Positions 25,125 through 33,825 of a DNA stretch of 64,000 nt are shown here, one piece after another. The position numbers were made by a program, and so were the translations under genes. The notes beneath the pieces are model-generated. The model did no database searches, was not told the DNA's origin, and saw only the letters and a list, made by a program, of their open reading frames with translations. The stretch's first letter is position 1. Every line of letters starts with the position of its first letter. The DNA comes from Sporichthya polymorpha DSM 43042 (GTDB lineage Bacteria; Actinomycetota; Actinomycetes; Sporichthyales; Sporichthyaceae), in NCBI RefSeq assembly GCF_000384115.1, contig NZ_KB913029.1, positions 1,894,907-1,958,906 of the forward strand, written 5' to 3'.

Positions 25125-25908
25125 CCACCTCGGCGGGACGCTCGCCGACCGGCTCCAGGCCGGCCCGCTCGGGCGGGACGAGCTGACCCAGCTCGCCCGC
25201 GACCTGCTCGACATGCTGGCCCAGCTCCACGCCAAGGGCACCGTGCACCGGGATCTGCGTCCCGACACCGTCCGCCTCGACGGCGAGGGCCGGCTGCACA
25301 GCTCGAAGATCGGCACCCAGCGCGGGCCCGCTCCGAGCGGCGACGACGTCAGCGCCGACCTGCTCGCCTGCGGGCAGGTGCTCTCCGCCGCCGCGGGCCC
25401 GTACGCCTCCGCGCCGGTGCTGGTCCTGATCGGCATGCTCACCGCCGACGAGTCCGTCCTCCGTCCCGGCTCCGCGGCCGAGGCCCTCGCCCTCCTCGGC
25501 GGCGCCCCGGTCCCGCGGGCCCGGACCGTCGACGACGTCCCGTTCCCGCCGGTCGCGGCTGTTCCCGTCGCCGAACCGCCGCCGCTGTTCCCGCTCGCGG
25601 CCCCGGCCGCTGCTCCGCAAGCTCAGCCGACCCCGGCCGCCACCGAGTTGCCGCTGGCGCTGCCGACCGCCGCTCCGGTGCCGGCCGCTCCGCTCCCGCC
25701 GGAGTATCGCTACCGGCGCCGCCCGAGCGCGAAGATCGTCCTCGCCGTCGTCGGGGTGCTGCTGGCGGTCGGCGCCACCGTCGGTGTGGTCGTCGCGACC
25801 ACCGGCGGCAGCGACGACCCCGGCACCGAGATCCCCCCGCCCGCGGCGACCTCGCTCGACCAGCAGCTCTCCGACCTCGACGGCGTCATCGACACCCTCG
25901 GCGACTGA
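25114..25908 (+). CDS. Pseudokinase-like membrane protein
   Basis: A 264-residue relative of the kinase at 23272 that starts within the kinase C-lobe. The N-lobe, glycine loop and catalytic lysine are absent. HRD remains (45-47) but reads HRDLRPDT instead of HRDLKPAN, and the DFG site is replaced by LHSSKIG. Matching landmarks include GGTLADRL, LARDLLDMLAQLH and, at the end, SLDQQLSDLDGVIDTLG. A Pro/Ala linker leads to one helix at about 207-231. GTG 25114 follows GGGAGG. It cannot bind ATP in the usual way and is probably a regulatory or scaffold partner, or a decaying copy. Confidence 0.8.
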   Translation: MRTDHLGGTLADRLQAGPLGRDELTQLARDLLDMLAQLHAKGTVHRDLRPDTVRLDGEGRLHSSKIGTQRGPAPSGDDVSADLLACGQVLSAAAGPYASAPVLVLIGMLTADESVLRPGSAAEALALLGGAPVPRARTVDDVPFPPVAAVPVAEPPPLFPLAAPAAAPQAQPTPAATELPLALPTAAPVPAAPLPPEYRYRRRPSAKIVLAVVGVLLAVGATVGVVVATTGGSDDPGTEIPPPAATSLDQQLSDLDGVIDTLGD

Positions 25909-25932
25909 CGGGCCGTCAGCGCCGCACTCGCA

Positions 25933-26604
25933 TCAGCGGGAGCGGTGGCGGTCGGGGACGATCGTGCCCTTGTCGATGACGAGGATCCGGTCGCTGGCCT
26001 CCTCGTGCACCTGCTGGAACTGCTCGGCGACGAGGACGGCGACCCCGTCGTCCGCGATCTCGCGGAGCGTGGCGTAGACCGCGTCGACGACGACCGGAGC
26101 AAGGCCCTGGGACGGCTCCTCGACCAGGAGGAGCTTCGGGGCGGACATCAGCGCCCGGGCGATCGCGACCATCTGCTGCTCGCCGCCGGACAGCGTCCCG
26201 GCCTTCTGGCTCAGTCGCTCGGCGAGGACGGGGAACAGGGCGAACGCGCGGTCGAGTCCGTCGCGCTTACGGGCGCGCGGCAGGGAGGCCGCGCCCATCA
26301 GCAGGTTCTCCTCGGTCGTGAGGTTGGCGAAGATGCGCCGGCCCTCGGGGGACAGGCCGATGCCGGCGGCGACGCGGCGGTGCGGCGACCACGCCGAGAT
26401 GCCGACGCCGTCGAGGCGGATGTAGCCACCGATCACCGGGACCGTGCCGACGATCGTCTTCAGCAGCGTCGACTTGCCGGCGCCGTTCGCGCCGAGCAGG
26501 GACACGACCTCGCCGGCACGGACCTCGAGCGTCACCTTGTGCAGCACGGCCTGCCCGCTGTAGCCCGCGACCAGGTTCTCGACCGCGAGGATCGCGTCAG
26601 TCAC
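25933..26604 (-). CDS. livF: Branched-chain amino acid-type ABC transporter ATPase (LivF-like)
   Basis: A 223-residue ABC ATPase of the LivF class. Walker A LLGANGAGKSTLLK, Q loop region, signature TLSGGEQQMVAIARAL and Walker B KLLLVEEPSQGLAP are all present; the Glu before the Walker B end and the LSGGEQQ signature are intact. GTG start at 26604 overlaps the end of the LivM-LivG gene by 8 bp. It would power uptake of a hydrophobic amino acid or a related small carboxylate or amide. Confidence 0.94.
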   Translation of the reverse strand: MTDAILAVENLVAGYSGQAVLHKVTLEVRAGEVVSLLGANGAGKSTLLKTIVGTVPVIGGYIRLDGVGISAWSPHRRVAAGIGLSPEGRRIFANLTTEENLLMGAASLPRARKRDGLDRAFALFPVLAERLSQKAGTLSGGEQQMVAIARALMSAPKLLLVEEPSQGLAPVVVDAVYATLREIADDGVAVLVAEQFQQVHEEASDRILVIDKGTIVPDRHRSR

Positions 26605-28579
26605 GGACGCGCTCCAGGCCCTCGAGGTAGTCCAGCCGCGTGCCCAGGTAGCGCTGCTGCACCTCGGTGTTGGCTGCGATCTCGGCCGGCGTGCCCGACG
26701 CGAGCACCCGGCCCTCGGCGAGGACGTGGACGAGGTCGCAGCTGTCGAGCACGGCCTTCACGTAGTGCTCGACGATGAGCACCGAGAGCCCGAGGTCGCT
26801 GTGCAACCGGCGGATCAGCGAGAACATCGCCGACGACGAGGCGGGGTCGAGCCCGGCCGCGGGCTCGTCGAGCAGCAGGAGCCGCGGGCCGGCCACCAGC
26901 GCGCGGGCGATCTCGACCCGGCGCCGGGCGGAGAACTCCAGCGTCCCGACCCGTTCGTCCCAGTAGGTGTGGACGTCGAGCAGCCGCGCCGCCGCGTACC
27001 CGGCCTCCTCGGCCTCGCGCAGCGCGGCCCACGCCGACGGGCGACCCGCGACGAACGACGCGGTCCGCGCGCGCACCGACGCCCACGCCCCGCCGCAGAT
27101 GTTGTCGCCCGCGGTGAGCTCACCGATCACGCGCGTGTTCTGGAACGTCCGGGTCATGCCGAGCCGCGAGCGGTCCCACGCGTTCGTGCGGGTGACATCG
27201 CGACCGAACAGCTCGACGGTGCCGGTGTCCGGCGCGGTGAATCCGGAGACGACGTCGAACAGCGTCGTCTTGCCCGCGCCGTTGGGACCGATCAGGCCGA
27301 CCATCCGCCCGACCGGCACCTCGATGCTCGCCCCGGTCAGCGCGGAGATCGGCCCGAACGCCAGGCGCACGTCGGTGGTCCGCAGCGCGATCCCGCGCTC
27401 GGGCCGTGGCGGCAGCCAGCGCTCGAGAACCTCGAGGCACGCGGTGCGCTCGGCGGAGCTCAGGACGCTGGTGTTCTCGTCCGCCAGCCCCGCGGACTCC
27501 CGCAGCACCGCGGTCGCCATCCGCTTGCGCCGCGTCCGCTGCCGGCGCTTGCCGAACCGGCGGCGCCGCTCCAGGTCCTGCATCCGTCCGCCGACGCCGC
27601 GGGCCCCGAACAGCGCGCCGAACCCGAGCGCGACGGAGGCGATGAAACTCTGCTCGATGTCCCAGCGCTCGAGCTCGATCGGCATGACGTACAGGTAGGC
27701 CGCGACGACGATCACCGCCGCCATCGAGTCGACGCCCGCGAGGACCGGGATGCAGAGCAGCAGCAGCGAGGTCTCGACGTCCCAGCCGAGGAACAGCGGC
27801 GGCGTCACGTAGAACATCGCGCCGAGGACGCCGCCGGTCCCGGCGAGGAACCCGGCGAGGGTGAACGCCAGCACCCGGAACCGCACCGGCGGGATGCCGA
27901 GCGCCGCCGCGGACTGGCGGTTCGACCCGACGACGAGGAACGCGAGCCCGGCGGGACTGCGCCGCAGCCGGATCAGCAGCACGAGCACGACCGCCAGCCA
28001 GGCGAGGGCGAAGAAGTAGAACGTCCGGTCGTCGACGAGGTCGACGCCGAACGGCTCCGGTCTCGGGTTCACCAGCGGCGCCCCGCCGTTGCCGCCGGAG
28101 ACCCCGCCCGACAGGTAGCCGATCGGGTAGATCGTCTTCTCGATCGTCACCTGCAGGCCGAGCGTCAGGATGACGAGGTAGATCGACGGCAGCCGGCCGG
28201 AGACGAGGGCGAGCCCGGCCATGAACGCCGTGGCGATCGCGACCGCGATCAGCGCCGCGACGATCCACGGCAGGCCCTTGCCCTGGTCGTCGCGGTCGAG
28301 CCAGTTGAAGTAGTACATCGCCGAGGCGAACACCCCGGCCGAGGCGAGCGAGATCTCCCGCGCCCACCCCTGCAGCACGAGCAGCCCGAGGCCGAGGATC
28401 GCGACCGGGATCGCGGCCGTGAGCCCGAAGACCCGGTAGTCCGCCATCACCAGGCCCCACATGACGAGCAACCCGGCGAGAACCAGTGAGGCGGGACTGC
28501 TCATCGCCCGCACGACCGGGCGGGACTTCGTCTCCAGGCCGTCGAAGATGCCCGGGGCCGTGCCGGCTGGGCGGCTCAC
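26597..28579 (-). CDS. LivM permease fused to LivG ATPase
   Basis: A 660-residue fusion. Residues about 20-330 form a LivM-type permease (VLAGLLVMWGLVMADYRVFG, LVILTLGLQVTIEKTIYP, and about ten helices). After a basic linker (about 335-360, RRRRFGKRRQRTRRKR) comes a LivG ATPase: Walker A GLIGPNGAGKTTLFD near 428, TFQNTRVIGELTAGDN, EFSARRRVEIARAL as signature (LSGG replaced by EFSAR) and LLLLDEPAAGLDP. GTG 28579 overlaps livH by GTGA; the open frame further upstream overlaps livH and is not coding. Part of a complete membrane/ATPase set without a binding protein nearby. Confidence 0.93.
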   Translation of the reverse strand: MSRPAGTAPGIFDGLETKSRPVVRAMSSPASLVLAGLLVMWGLVMADYRVFGLTAAIPVAILGLGLLVLQGWAREISLASAGVFASAMYYFNWLDRDDQGKGLPWIVAALIAVAIATAFMAGLALVSGRLPSIYLVILTLGLQVTIEKTIYPIGYLSGGVSGGNGGAPLVNPRPEPFGVDLVDDRTFYFFALAWLAVVLVLLIRLRRSPAGLAFLVVGSNRQSAAALGIPPVRFRVLAFTLAGFLAGTGGVLGAMFYVTPPLFLGWDVETSLLLLCIPVLAGVDSMAAVIVVAAYLYVMPIELERWDIEQSFIASVALGFGALFGARGVGGRMQDLERRRRFGKRRQRTRRKRMATAVLRESAGLADENTSVLSSAERTACLEVLERWLPPRPERGIALRTTDVRLAFGPISALTGASIEVPVGRMVGLIGPNGAGKTTLFDVVSGFTAPDTGTVELFGRDVTRTNAWDRSRLGMTRTFQNTRVIGELTAGDNICGGAWASVRARTASFVAGRPSAWAALREAEEAGYAAARLLDVHTYWDERVGTLEFSARRRVEIARALVAGPRLLLLDEPAAGLDPASSSAMFSLIRRLHSDLGLSVLIVEHYVKAVLDSCDLVHVLAEGRVLASGTPAEIAANTEVQQRYLGTRLDYLEGLERVRD

Positions 28580-29523
28580 GCCTGCCGCCGCTCGAGCAGG
28601 AAGAACGTCTCGCGCCGGAACCGGGCCGCGATCACGATCAGCGCCAGCAGGGTGCCGGACAGCGTGATCTCGCGCGTCCCCGCGGTGACCTCGCCGAAGA
28701 ACCCGACGACCAGGGCCGTCTCGAGGATGCCGTAGACGACCGCCCCGGCGAGCGCGAGCGGCAGGCTCCGCAGCCCGCCGACGACGGCGATGAGCATCCC
28801 GCGGACCATCAGAAGCAGCAGCCCGTCGACGGGCTCGGCGACGGCGGCCGCGTACATCGCGCCGGCAAGGGCGGCGACCGCGCCGGAGACCCCGTAGACC
28901 CCGGTGCCGATCAGGCGCAGCTTCGCGCCGCACCACACGCTGGCCTCGACGTCGTCGGCGATCGCGCGGATGGCCAACCCGGTGTAGGTGCGGGACAGGA
29001 ACAGCGCGAGCGCGGCGACGAGCACGCACAGCACGACGAACGCCGCCAGGCGGTGATGCGTGACGACGACGTCGCCCACCCGGGTCCCGCCGTCCCCGAA
29101 CGGGCTCGGTGTGCTCGAGAGCCCGCCCGGGCGGATGTAGTAGCCGGACAGGTTGCCGATGACCAGCAGCCCCGCGATCGAGACGACCGTCAACGTCATG
29201 CCGGGCAGCTCGGCCATCCAGCGCGACATGACCAGCGCCCCGAACGCGACCCCGACCACCGCGCCGCCGCCGATCGTGAGCAGCAGCGCGAGCTTCGTCG
29301 CGACGATCGGATCGTTGCGCCCGAAGTCCTCCGCGGTGGTGCCGGCCGGGCCCCGCGCCAGGTAGGCGTAGGTCAGGGCGCCGAAGATCGCGATGCCGCC
29401 GTGGACGAAGGCGATGGTCCGGCTGATGCGGTAGGTGAGCACGATCGCGACCGGGAGCATGCCGTAGAGCGCCGCCACGGTCAGGCCGAGGACGACGATC
29501 TCCGGGACGAGATCCAGCTGCAC
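28576..29523 (-). CDS. livH: Branched-chain amino acid-type ABC permease (LivH-like)
   Basis: A 315-residue inner-membrane permease of the LivH family: VLGLTVAALYGMLPVAIVLT at the start and FVHGGIAIFGALTYAY, the region where LivH proteins carry the conserved 'G..N.AHG' segment, here in variant form. About eight helices. First gene of the livH-livMG-livF operon, each joined by overlaps. No periplasmic LivK is in the window, so the substrate-binding protein is encoded elsewhere. Confidence 0.92.
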   Translation of the reverse strand: MQLDLVPEIVVLGLTVAALYGMLPVAIVLTYRISRTIAFVHGGIAIFGALTYAYLARGPAGTTAEDFGRNDPIVATKLALLLTIGGGAVVGVAFGALVMSRWMAELPGMTLTVVSIAGLLVIGNLSGYYIRPGGLSSTPSPFGDGGTRVGDVVVTHHRLAAFVVLCVLVAALALFLSRTYTGLAIRAIADDVEASVWCGAKLRLIGTGVYGVSGAVAALAGAMYAAAVAEPVDGLLLLMVRGMLIAVVGGLRSLPLALAGAVVYGILETALVVGFFGEVTAGTREITLSGTLLALIVIAARFRRETFFLLERRQA

Positions 29524-29803
29524 GCGGATCGGGACCTTCCTCGAGCTGCCTCGGGGAATCTACCTGTATGTCCGGGGTGCGCCGGCTCCGTCGGAGCTCG
29601 CGCCTTGACACCGCTCCGGGCCCGGAGTGGGCTGGTCGCCGGGCACTGTCAGCGGGGCTTGATCGTTGGCGTGGTGGGAGATTCGGGCGCCGGAGCAATC
29701 CGTGGCCCGACGGACTTGCGGATTTCACTCCGGCGCAACACATCCGTGCGGTTCGCGAGCAACTCTGGAGTACGGACAGGTCGGAGGGGGAAGGAGTCTG
29801 GGC

Positions 29804-30145
29804 ATGACAGCGATGACGTGGCTAGAACGGGAGTACTGGTCCCAGCCTCGCCCCGTCGTACCCGCCTCCCGTCCGGGTGGTGCGGCGCCGGCGTTGAAGA
29901 CCGTGCCGAAGACCGCGCCGACACCCCGGTTCGAGCGGCAGGGGTCCGAGCTGGTTCTCGTGGTGCCGATCTCGGCCACCGAGGCCGCGCACGGGGCTCT
30001 GATCAAGGTGCCCGCACCGGGCACGGTCGTGCGGCTCCGGGTTCCCCCGGGGACCACGACCGGTCGCCGGTTCCGGGTTCCGCGGGTGAGCGCCCCGGCG
30101 CCGGACGGATTCGGCGACCTCACGGTCGTCGTCGAGGTGTACTGA
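29804..30145 (+). CDS. Stand-alone DnaJ C-terminal-domain-like protein
   Basis: A 113-residue protein. The first 45 residues are unremarkable; residues about 50-113 match the second beta-barrel of the DnaJ peptide-binding region: LVLVVPISATEAAHGALIKV, then VRLRVPPGTTTGRRFRVP and GDLTVVVEVY. The J domain, Gly/Phe region and zinc fingers of DnaJ are absent. ATG 29804 lies 8 bp after AAGGAG. Likely a small peptide-binding protein in the cytoplasm; cannot stimulate DnaK by itself without a J domain. Confidence 0.75.
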   Translation: MTAMTWLEREYWSQPRPVVPASRPGGAAPALKTVPKTAPTPRFERQGSELVLVVPISATEAAHGALIKVPAPGTVVRLRVPPGTTTGRRFRVPRVSAPAPDGFGDLTVVVEVY

Positions 30146-30170
30146 CCACTCCCGTTACCCAACGGACAAC

Positions 30171-30201
30171 GAACGGCCCCCGCCACCGGCGGGGGCCGTT
30201 C
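30171..30201. terminator. Bidirectional terminator hairpin
   Basis: Arms GAACGGCCCCCGCC and GGCGGGGGCCGTTC pair perfectly around ACC. The hairpin lies between two convergent genes (ends at 30145 and 30224) and can serve both. Confidence 0.85.
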
Positions 30202-30223
30202 TCATGTCTCGGCGGACCGGTCC

Positions 30224-30556
30224 CTAGTTCTGCATGTCGTCCTGCGCGTCCTCGGCCGTGTCCTCGGCCTTGTCCTCCGCGTCGTCCTTCGCGTCCTTGG
30301 CCTTCTCCTTGGCCTCCTCCGCGGCGTCCTCGGTGGCGTCCTCGGCGTCGTTCTTGGCGTCCTCCGCCTCGTCCTGGGCGTCGCCGGCCTTGTCCTCGAC
30401 CTCGTTCTGGACGTCGTCGGTCGTGTCGGTGATCTGCTGACCGACGTCCGGGTTCTCGTCCTCGTCGTCCCCGCAGCCCGCCAGCAGGCCGCTGCCGAGG
30501 ATGACGGCGGCGGCGGCGACGGCGACGGTGCGGCGGGCGAGGGGCGACCGGGGCAT
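30224..30556 (-). CDS. Acidic, repeat-rich lipoprotein
   Basis: A 110-residue lipoprotein (AVAAAAVILGSGLLAGC, lipobox LAGC). The mature chain is almost only Asp, Glu, Lys and Ala in 11-residue-like repeats (EDKAGDAQDEAEDAKNDAED), predicting an amphipathic, possibly disordered helix like LEA or apolipoprotein-type proteins. ATG 30556 follows GGAGGAA; the upstream extension to 30616 lacks a site. Role unknown, perhaps envelope protection. Confidence 0.75.
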   Translation of the reverse strand: MPRSPLARRTVAVAAAAVILGSGLLAGCGDDEDENPDVGQQITDTTDDVQNEVEDKAGDAQDEAEDAKNDAEDATEDAAEEAKEKAKDAKDDAEDKAEDTAEDAQDDMQN

Positions 30557-30671
30557 GAGTTCCTCCGAAGGGCGGGTGCGTGTCCCCGCCGGACTGCCCC
30601 GGCCGCGAGCAGTCACACCTGACTACTCCCTGGGTGTGGCCCCCTCGGCGGCGCTCCTCACGTCCCCCTGG

Positions 30672-32279
30672 TCACTTCCTCTTCGACAGGTCCCCGAGCA
30701 GCGTCTGGGCAGCGAGCTTGCCCGGGAGCGAGCACACGCCACCGGTCGGGTGCGTGCCGGCGCCGGAGAGGTAGAGACCCTTCAGCGGCGTCCGGTACCG
30801 ACCGAAACCGGGGGCGGGGCGCATCGGCCCGAACCGGGTGATCAGCGGGTCGACGTGGTACACGTTCCCGGCCGGGGCGTTGAAGCGCGCCTCCAGATCG
30901 GGGCCGCACAGCACGGTCCGCCCGATCTCGTACGTGTCGAGGCCGACGTAGTACTGGGCGGCGTCCTTGATGACCGCCTGGCCGACCTCGTGCCGGACCT
31001 GCTCCCACGGGACGACCGGGTTGACCGGCGGGATGCCGGACCACAGCCAGAAGGTGTCGCCGCCCTCGGGGGCCTGGGTCGGGTCGACCCGGCTCGGGAC
31101 GATCGAGCAGTGCACCGGCATCGGCGAGTACCACTCGCCGCGGACGGTGGTGTCCCAGGCGGCGCTCTGCTCCTCCAGCGTCGCCCAGGCGACGAGGATC
31201 CCGGTCGGGTCGAGCTTGTCCTTACGCCACTGCCGGTGCTTCTCCATCGTGATCTTGCCGCTGGTCGCGACGTTGATCTTCAGCGACGTCGCGTGGGTCT
31301 TGCGGATCGGGATGTCCTTGGCGCGCGCCTCGAGCTTGGAACCGAACGTCCCCGGCGGGAGCAGCTTGGTCAGGGTGACGATCGGGTTGCACGTCGTCAC
31401 CACGGCCTCGCGGGCGCGGATCGTCTCGCCGGACTCCAGCACCACCGCGGCGACGCGGTCGCCCTCGACCGTGAGCTCGGCGACCGGCGCGGAGAGGCGG
31501 ACCTCGCCGCCGTGCGCGACGAAGCAGGCGTGCAGCGCCTTCGGCAGGGCGGCGGTGCCGCCGATCGGCATCGCGTTCGCGACGCGCTGGACGATGCCGA
31601 GATAGATCATCGCCCAGGCGGTCATGTCGAGCTTGAGCTGCGAGAAGGCGGCCATCGCCGACAGGGCGCCCTTGGGCAGCGGGGACTCAAAGGTCTCGTC
31701 GAGGAACTCGAAGTGCGACGCCCCGACGATGTGCTTGAGGCCCCACATCTTCCGCAGGTGCGGGACGGCCTTCGCGGTCTCCTTCAGCAGCTCCTTGCTC
31801 AGCGGCCGCGTCGGGTGAACCTTCATGTACTCGATGACCGGACCCATCGCGTAGTACATGGCGTTGGACATCTCCAGCCACGCCCGCGCGTCCTTCGGGG
31901 AGAAGTACCGCAGCTCGTCGGCGGTCTTGCTCGCGTCCTTCCAGATCGCGAGTGAGCTGCCGTCAGGAGCGAGCTGGATGTGCGCCGGGTCGACCGGGAT
32001 CTCGCGCAGCCCGTACTTGTACAGCTCCAGCTCCTCCGCGACGCCCGAGAGCCGGAAGATGCCGGTGAGCTGGATCGCGCCCTCGTTGAACAGGTGGTTC
32101 GGCGCCTCCGGGAGCGTCGCGTTCGTGGCGGTCATGCCGCCGAACTGCGGCGACGCCTCGACGATCAGCACCCGCTTGCCGGCCTTGGCCAGGTAGCAGC
32201 CGGCGGTGAGGCCGTTGTGGCCCGCGCCGACGATGACGACGTCGTAGTGCCGAGAGGACTGCTGCTGCGGTGTGGTCAT
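30672..32279 (-). CDS. FAD-dependent oxidoreductase, phytoene desaturase-like
   Basis: A 535-residue flavoprotein. The N-terminal dinucleotide fold reads DVVIVGAGHNGLTAGCYLAK (about 13-32) with EAS after it, and the C-terminus has LSGAGTHPTGGVCSLPG, the second FAD motif of carotenoid desaturase and PYROXD2-type enzymes. ATG 32279 is preceded by GGAGGATG; the open frame to 32309 starts inside the promoter dyad, so I exclude it. Divergent to a TetR gene, so it is probably its target. Substrate is unknown; no carotenoid genes are nearby. Confidence 0.9.
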   Translation of the reverse strand: MTTPQQQSSRHYDVVIVGAGHNGLTAGCYLAKAGKRVLIVEASPQFGGMTATNATLPEAPNHLFNEGAIQLTGIFRLSGVAEELELYKYGLREIPVDPAHIQLAPDGSSLAIWKDASKTADELRYFSPKDARAWLEMSNAMYYAMGPVIEYMKVHPTRPLSKELLKETAKAVPHLRKMWGLKHIVGASHFEFLDETFESPLPKGALSAMAAFSQLKLDMTAWAMIYLGIVQRVANAMPIGGTAALPKALHACFVAHGGEVRLSAPVAELTVEGDRVAAVVLESGETIRAREAVVTTCNPIVTLTKLLPPGTFGSKLEARAKDIPIRKTHATSLKINVATSGKITMEKHRQWRKDKLDPTGILVAWATLEEQSAAWDTTVRGEWYSPMPVHCSIVPSRVDPTQAPEGGDTFWLWSGIPPVNPVVPWEQVRHEVGQAVIKDAAQYYVGLDTYEIGRTVLCGPDLEARFNAPAGNVYHVDPLITRFGPMRPAPGFGRYRTPLKGLYLSGAGTHPTGGVCSLPGKLAAQTLLGDLSKRK

Positions 32280-32299
32280 GCGCACATCCTCCGCCAACC

Positions 32300-32313
32300 T
32301 GATTCGCAAATCA
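32300..32313. promoter_or_regulatory. Inverted repeat in divergent oxidoreductase/TetR promoter
   Basis: TGATT-CGCA-AATCA, in a distinctly AT-rich gap between the oxidoreductase start (32279) and the TetR start (32351). Candidate TetR operator. Confidence 0.45.
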
Positions 32314-32350
32314 AGTTTGAAAGTTCATTCGTCTGTGAGATCGTGCGGGC

Positions 32351-33001
32351 GTGGAAAGAGCGGAACCTGCAGACGCGCCCAAAGAGGGGCGCCGCGAGCG
32401 CCGCAAGACCGAGGCGCGCGAGCGTCTCCTGGCGGCGGCGCGTCAGGTGCTCGCCGACGGCGGCGAGGCCAACCTGCGGATCGGCGACGTCACCGAGCGC
32501 GCCGACATCGGGTTCGGGACCTTCTACAGCCACTTCGAGTCCAAGGAGGCCCTCGTCGAGGCCGTCCTGCTCGAGGTGATGGCGAGCGTGTCCGCGATGA
32601 TCGGGACCAAGGCGCTGGAGTTCGACGACGCCGCCGAGACCGCCGCGTTCGCCTACCGCCGCTTCGTCCACTTCGCCGCCGAGCAGCCCGAGCTCGCCGC
32701 AGTGATGACCAAGCTCGAGGGCGCGGACGCGAAGTTCGAGGACTCCCTGCTCCCGTACGCGCGCAAGACCCTCGAGCGCGGCATCGAGTCCGGCCGCTTC
32801 GACATCGGGGACCTCGAGCTGGCGTTGACGTCGGTCTCCGCGGCCGGGTTCGCCGCGATCAAGGGCGTCCTCGCCGGCCGCTTCGGCCCCGACGCCGACT
32901 CCGCCGGCGCCGAGATGATGCTCCGCGCCTTCGGCGTCCCCGCCGCCGAGGCCCGCGAGATCGCCCACCGCCCGATCCCCGCGCTCGACCTCGACGCCTG
33001 A
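32351..33001 (+). CDS. TetR family regulator
   Basis: A 216-residue regulator, GTG start at 32351. The DNA-binding domain spans about residues 15-62: RRKTEARERLLAAARQVLAD then IGDVTERADIGFGTFYSHFE and SKEALVEAVL. The remainder is helical and rich in Ala. It is divergent to the FAD oxidoreductase; 27 bp after its stop the MTHFR-like gene begins, possibly in the same transcript. Confidence 0.9.
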   Translation: MERAEPADAPKEGRRERRKTEARERLLAAARQVLADGGEANLRIGDVTERADIGFGTFYSHFESKEALVEAVLLEVMASVSAMIGTKALEFDDAAETAAFAYRRFVHFAAEQPELAAVMTKLEGADAKFEDSLLPYARKTLERGIESGRFDIGDLELALTSVSAAGFAAIKGVLAGRFGPDADSAGAEMMLRAFGVPAAEAREIAHRPIPALDLDA

Positions 33002-33027
33002 CCCTGCGCGAGGACTAGGTTCCTCCC

Positions 33028-33819
33028 GTGCCTGACGTACCTGCCGAGTCGTTCCGGCTGATCTGCGAGGTCGAGCCGCCGACGCGGCCGGACCTCAAGC
33101 ACGTCCGCCACCAGATCGGGGTGCTCGCGCCGATCGCGGACGCGTTCCTGATCCCGGACAACCACATCGGGCGCGCGACGGTGTCGAGCATCGCGGTCGC
33201 CCACGAGGTCGAGGCGATGGGCGGCCGGTCGGTGGCGTGCGTCAACGCCCGCGACCGGAACCTGCTCGGGTTCCGCCGCGACCTGCTCACCGCGGCCGCG
33301 TACGGGGTCGACCAGTTCCTGTTCGTCCACGGTGACAAGCCGACGGCCGGCGACCGGACCAGCGAGCTCACCGTGGGCGCGATGCTCGAGGAGGCGCGTT
33401 CCACGACGGACCGCCAGGCGTTCGCCGGGGTCGGCCCGTTCCGCCTCGGAGTCACCGCCGGGCTCGGGCGCCGGTTCCCGCGCTGGAAGCAGCAGGCTGA
33501 CTTCGTCTTCGTCCAGGTGAGCTACTCGGTCGACGCCCTGCTGCGGTGGCGGGACGAGAACCCCGTCGACCTGCCGGTCTACGCCGGGGTGATGGTGCTC
33601 GCCAGCGTGACCATGGCCGAGCGGCTCCGGGCGTCGATCCCCGACATCCACATCCCGGCCGAGCTCGTCGAGCGCGTCCGCCAGGACCCGGCTGCCGGCG
33701 TGGACGCCGCCTGCGAACAGGTCCTCGCCCTCCGCGACAGCGGCGCCTTCGCCGGCGTCCACCTCATCCCGGTCAGTCGCTACCGCGAGGTGAGCGCCCG
33801 CCTTGAGGGCGCCTTCTGA
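33028..33819 (+). CDS. Methylenetetrahydrofolate reductase-like protein
   Basis: A 263-residue TIM-barrel protein related to MetF: FRLICEVEPPTRPDLKHVRH at the start holds the catalytic Glu region, QFLFVHGDKPTAGDRTSE is the GD.P loop, and ADFVFVQVSYSVDALLRW the conserved Q motif. The protein is shorter than typical MetF (about 290-300) and the usual FAD-binding sequence is divergent, so it may be one of the MTHFR-like paralogs of unknown activity that act in one-carbon pathways. GTG start. It is the last chromosomal gene before the island. Confidence 0.82.
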   Translation: MPDVPAESFRLICEVEPPTRPDLKHVRHQIGVLAPIADAFLIPDNHIGRATVSSIAVAHEVEAMGGRSVACVNARDRNLLGFRRDLLTAAAYGVDQFLFVHGDKPTAGDRTSELTVGAMLEEARSTTDRQAFAGVGPFRLGVTAGLGRRFPRWKQQADFVFVQVSYSVDALLRWRDENPVDLPVYAGVMVLASVTMAERLRASIPDIHIPAELVERVRQDPAAGVDAACEQVLALRDSGAFAGVHLIPVSRYREVSARLEGAF

Positions 33820-33825
33820 ACCGGG

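Noticed and set aside
28580-29743. Extension of the LivM-LivG frame to 29743 (1048 codons in all)
   Set aside because: The first 388 codons overlap livH in antiphase and have low-complexity composition; GTG 28579 with GTGA overlap is the natural start.
29568-29807. 79-codon frame upstream of the DnaJ-like gene
   Set aside because: Arg-rich, no ribosome site, overlaps the promoter of the downstream gene.
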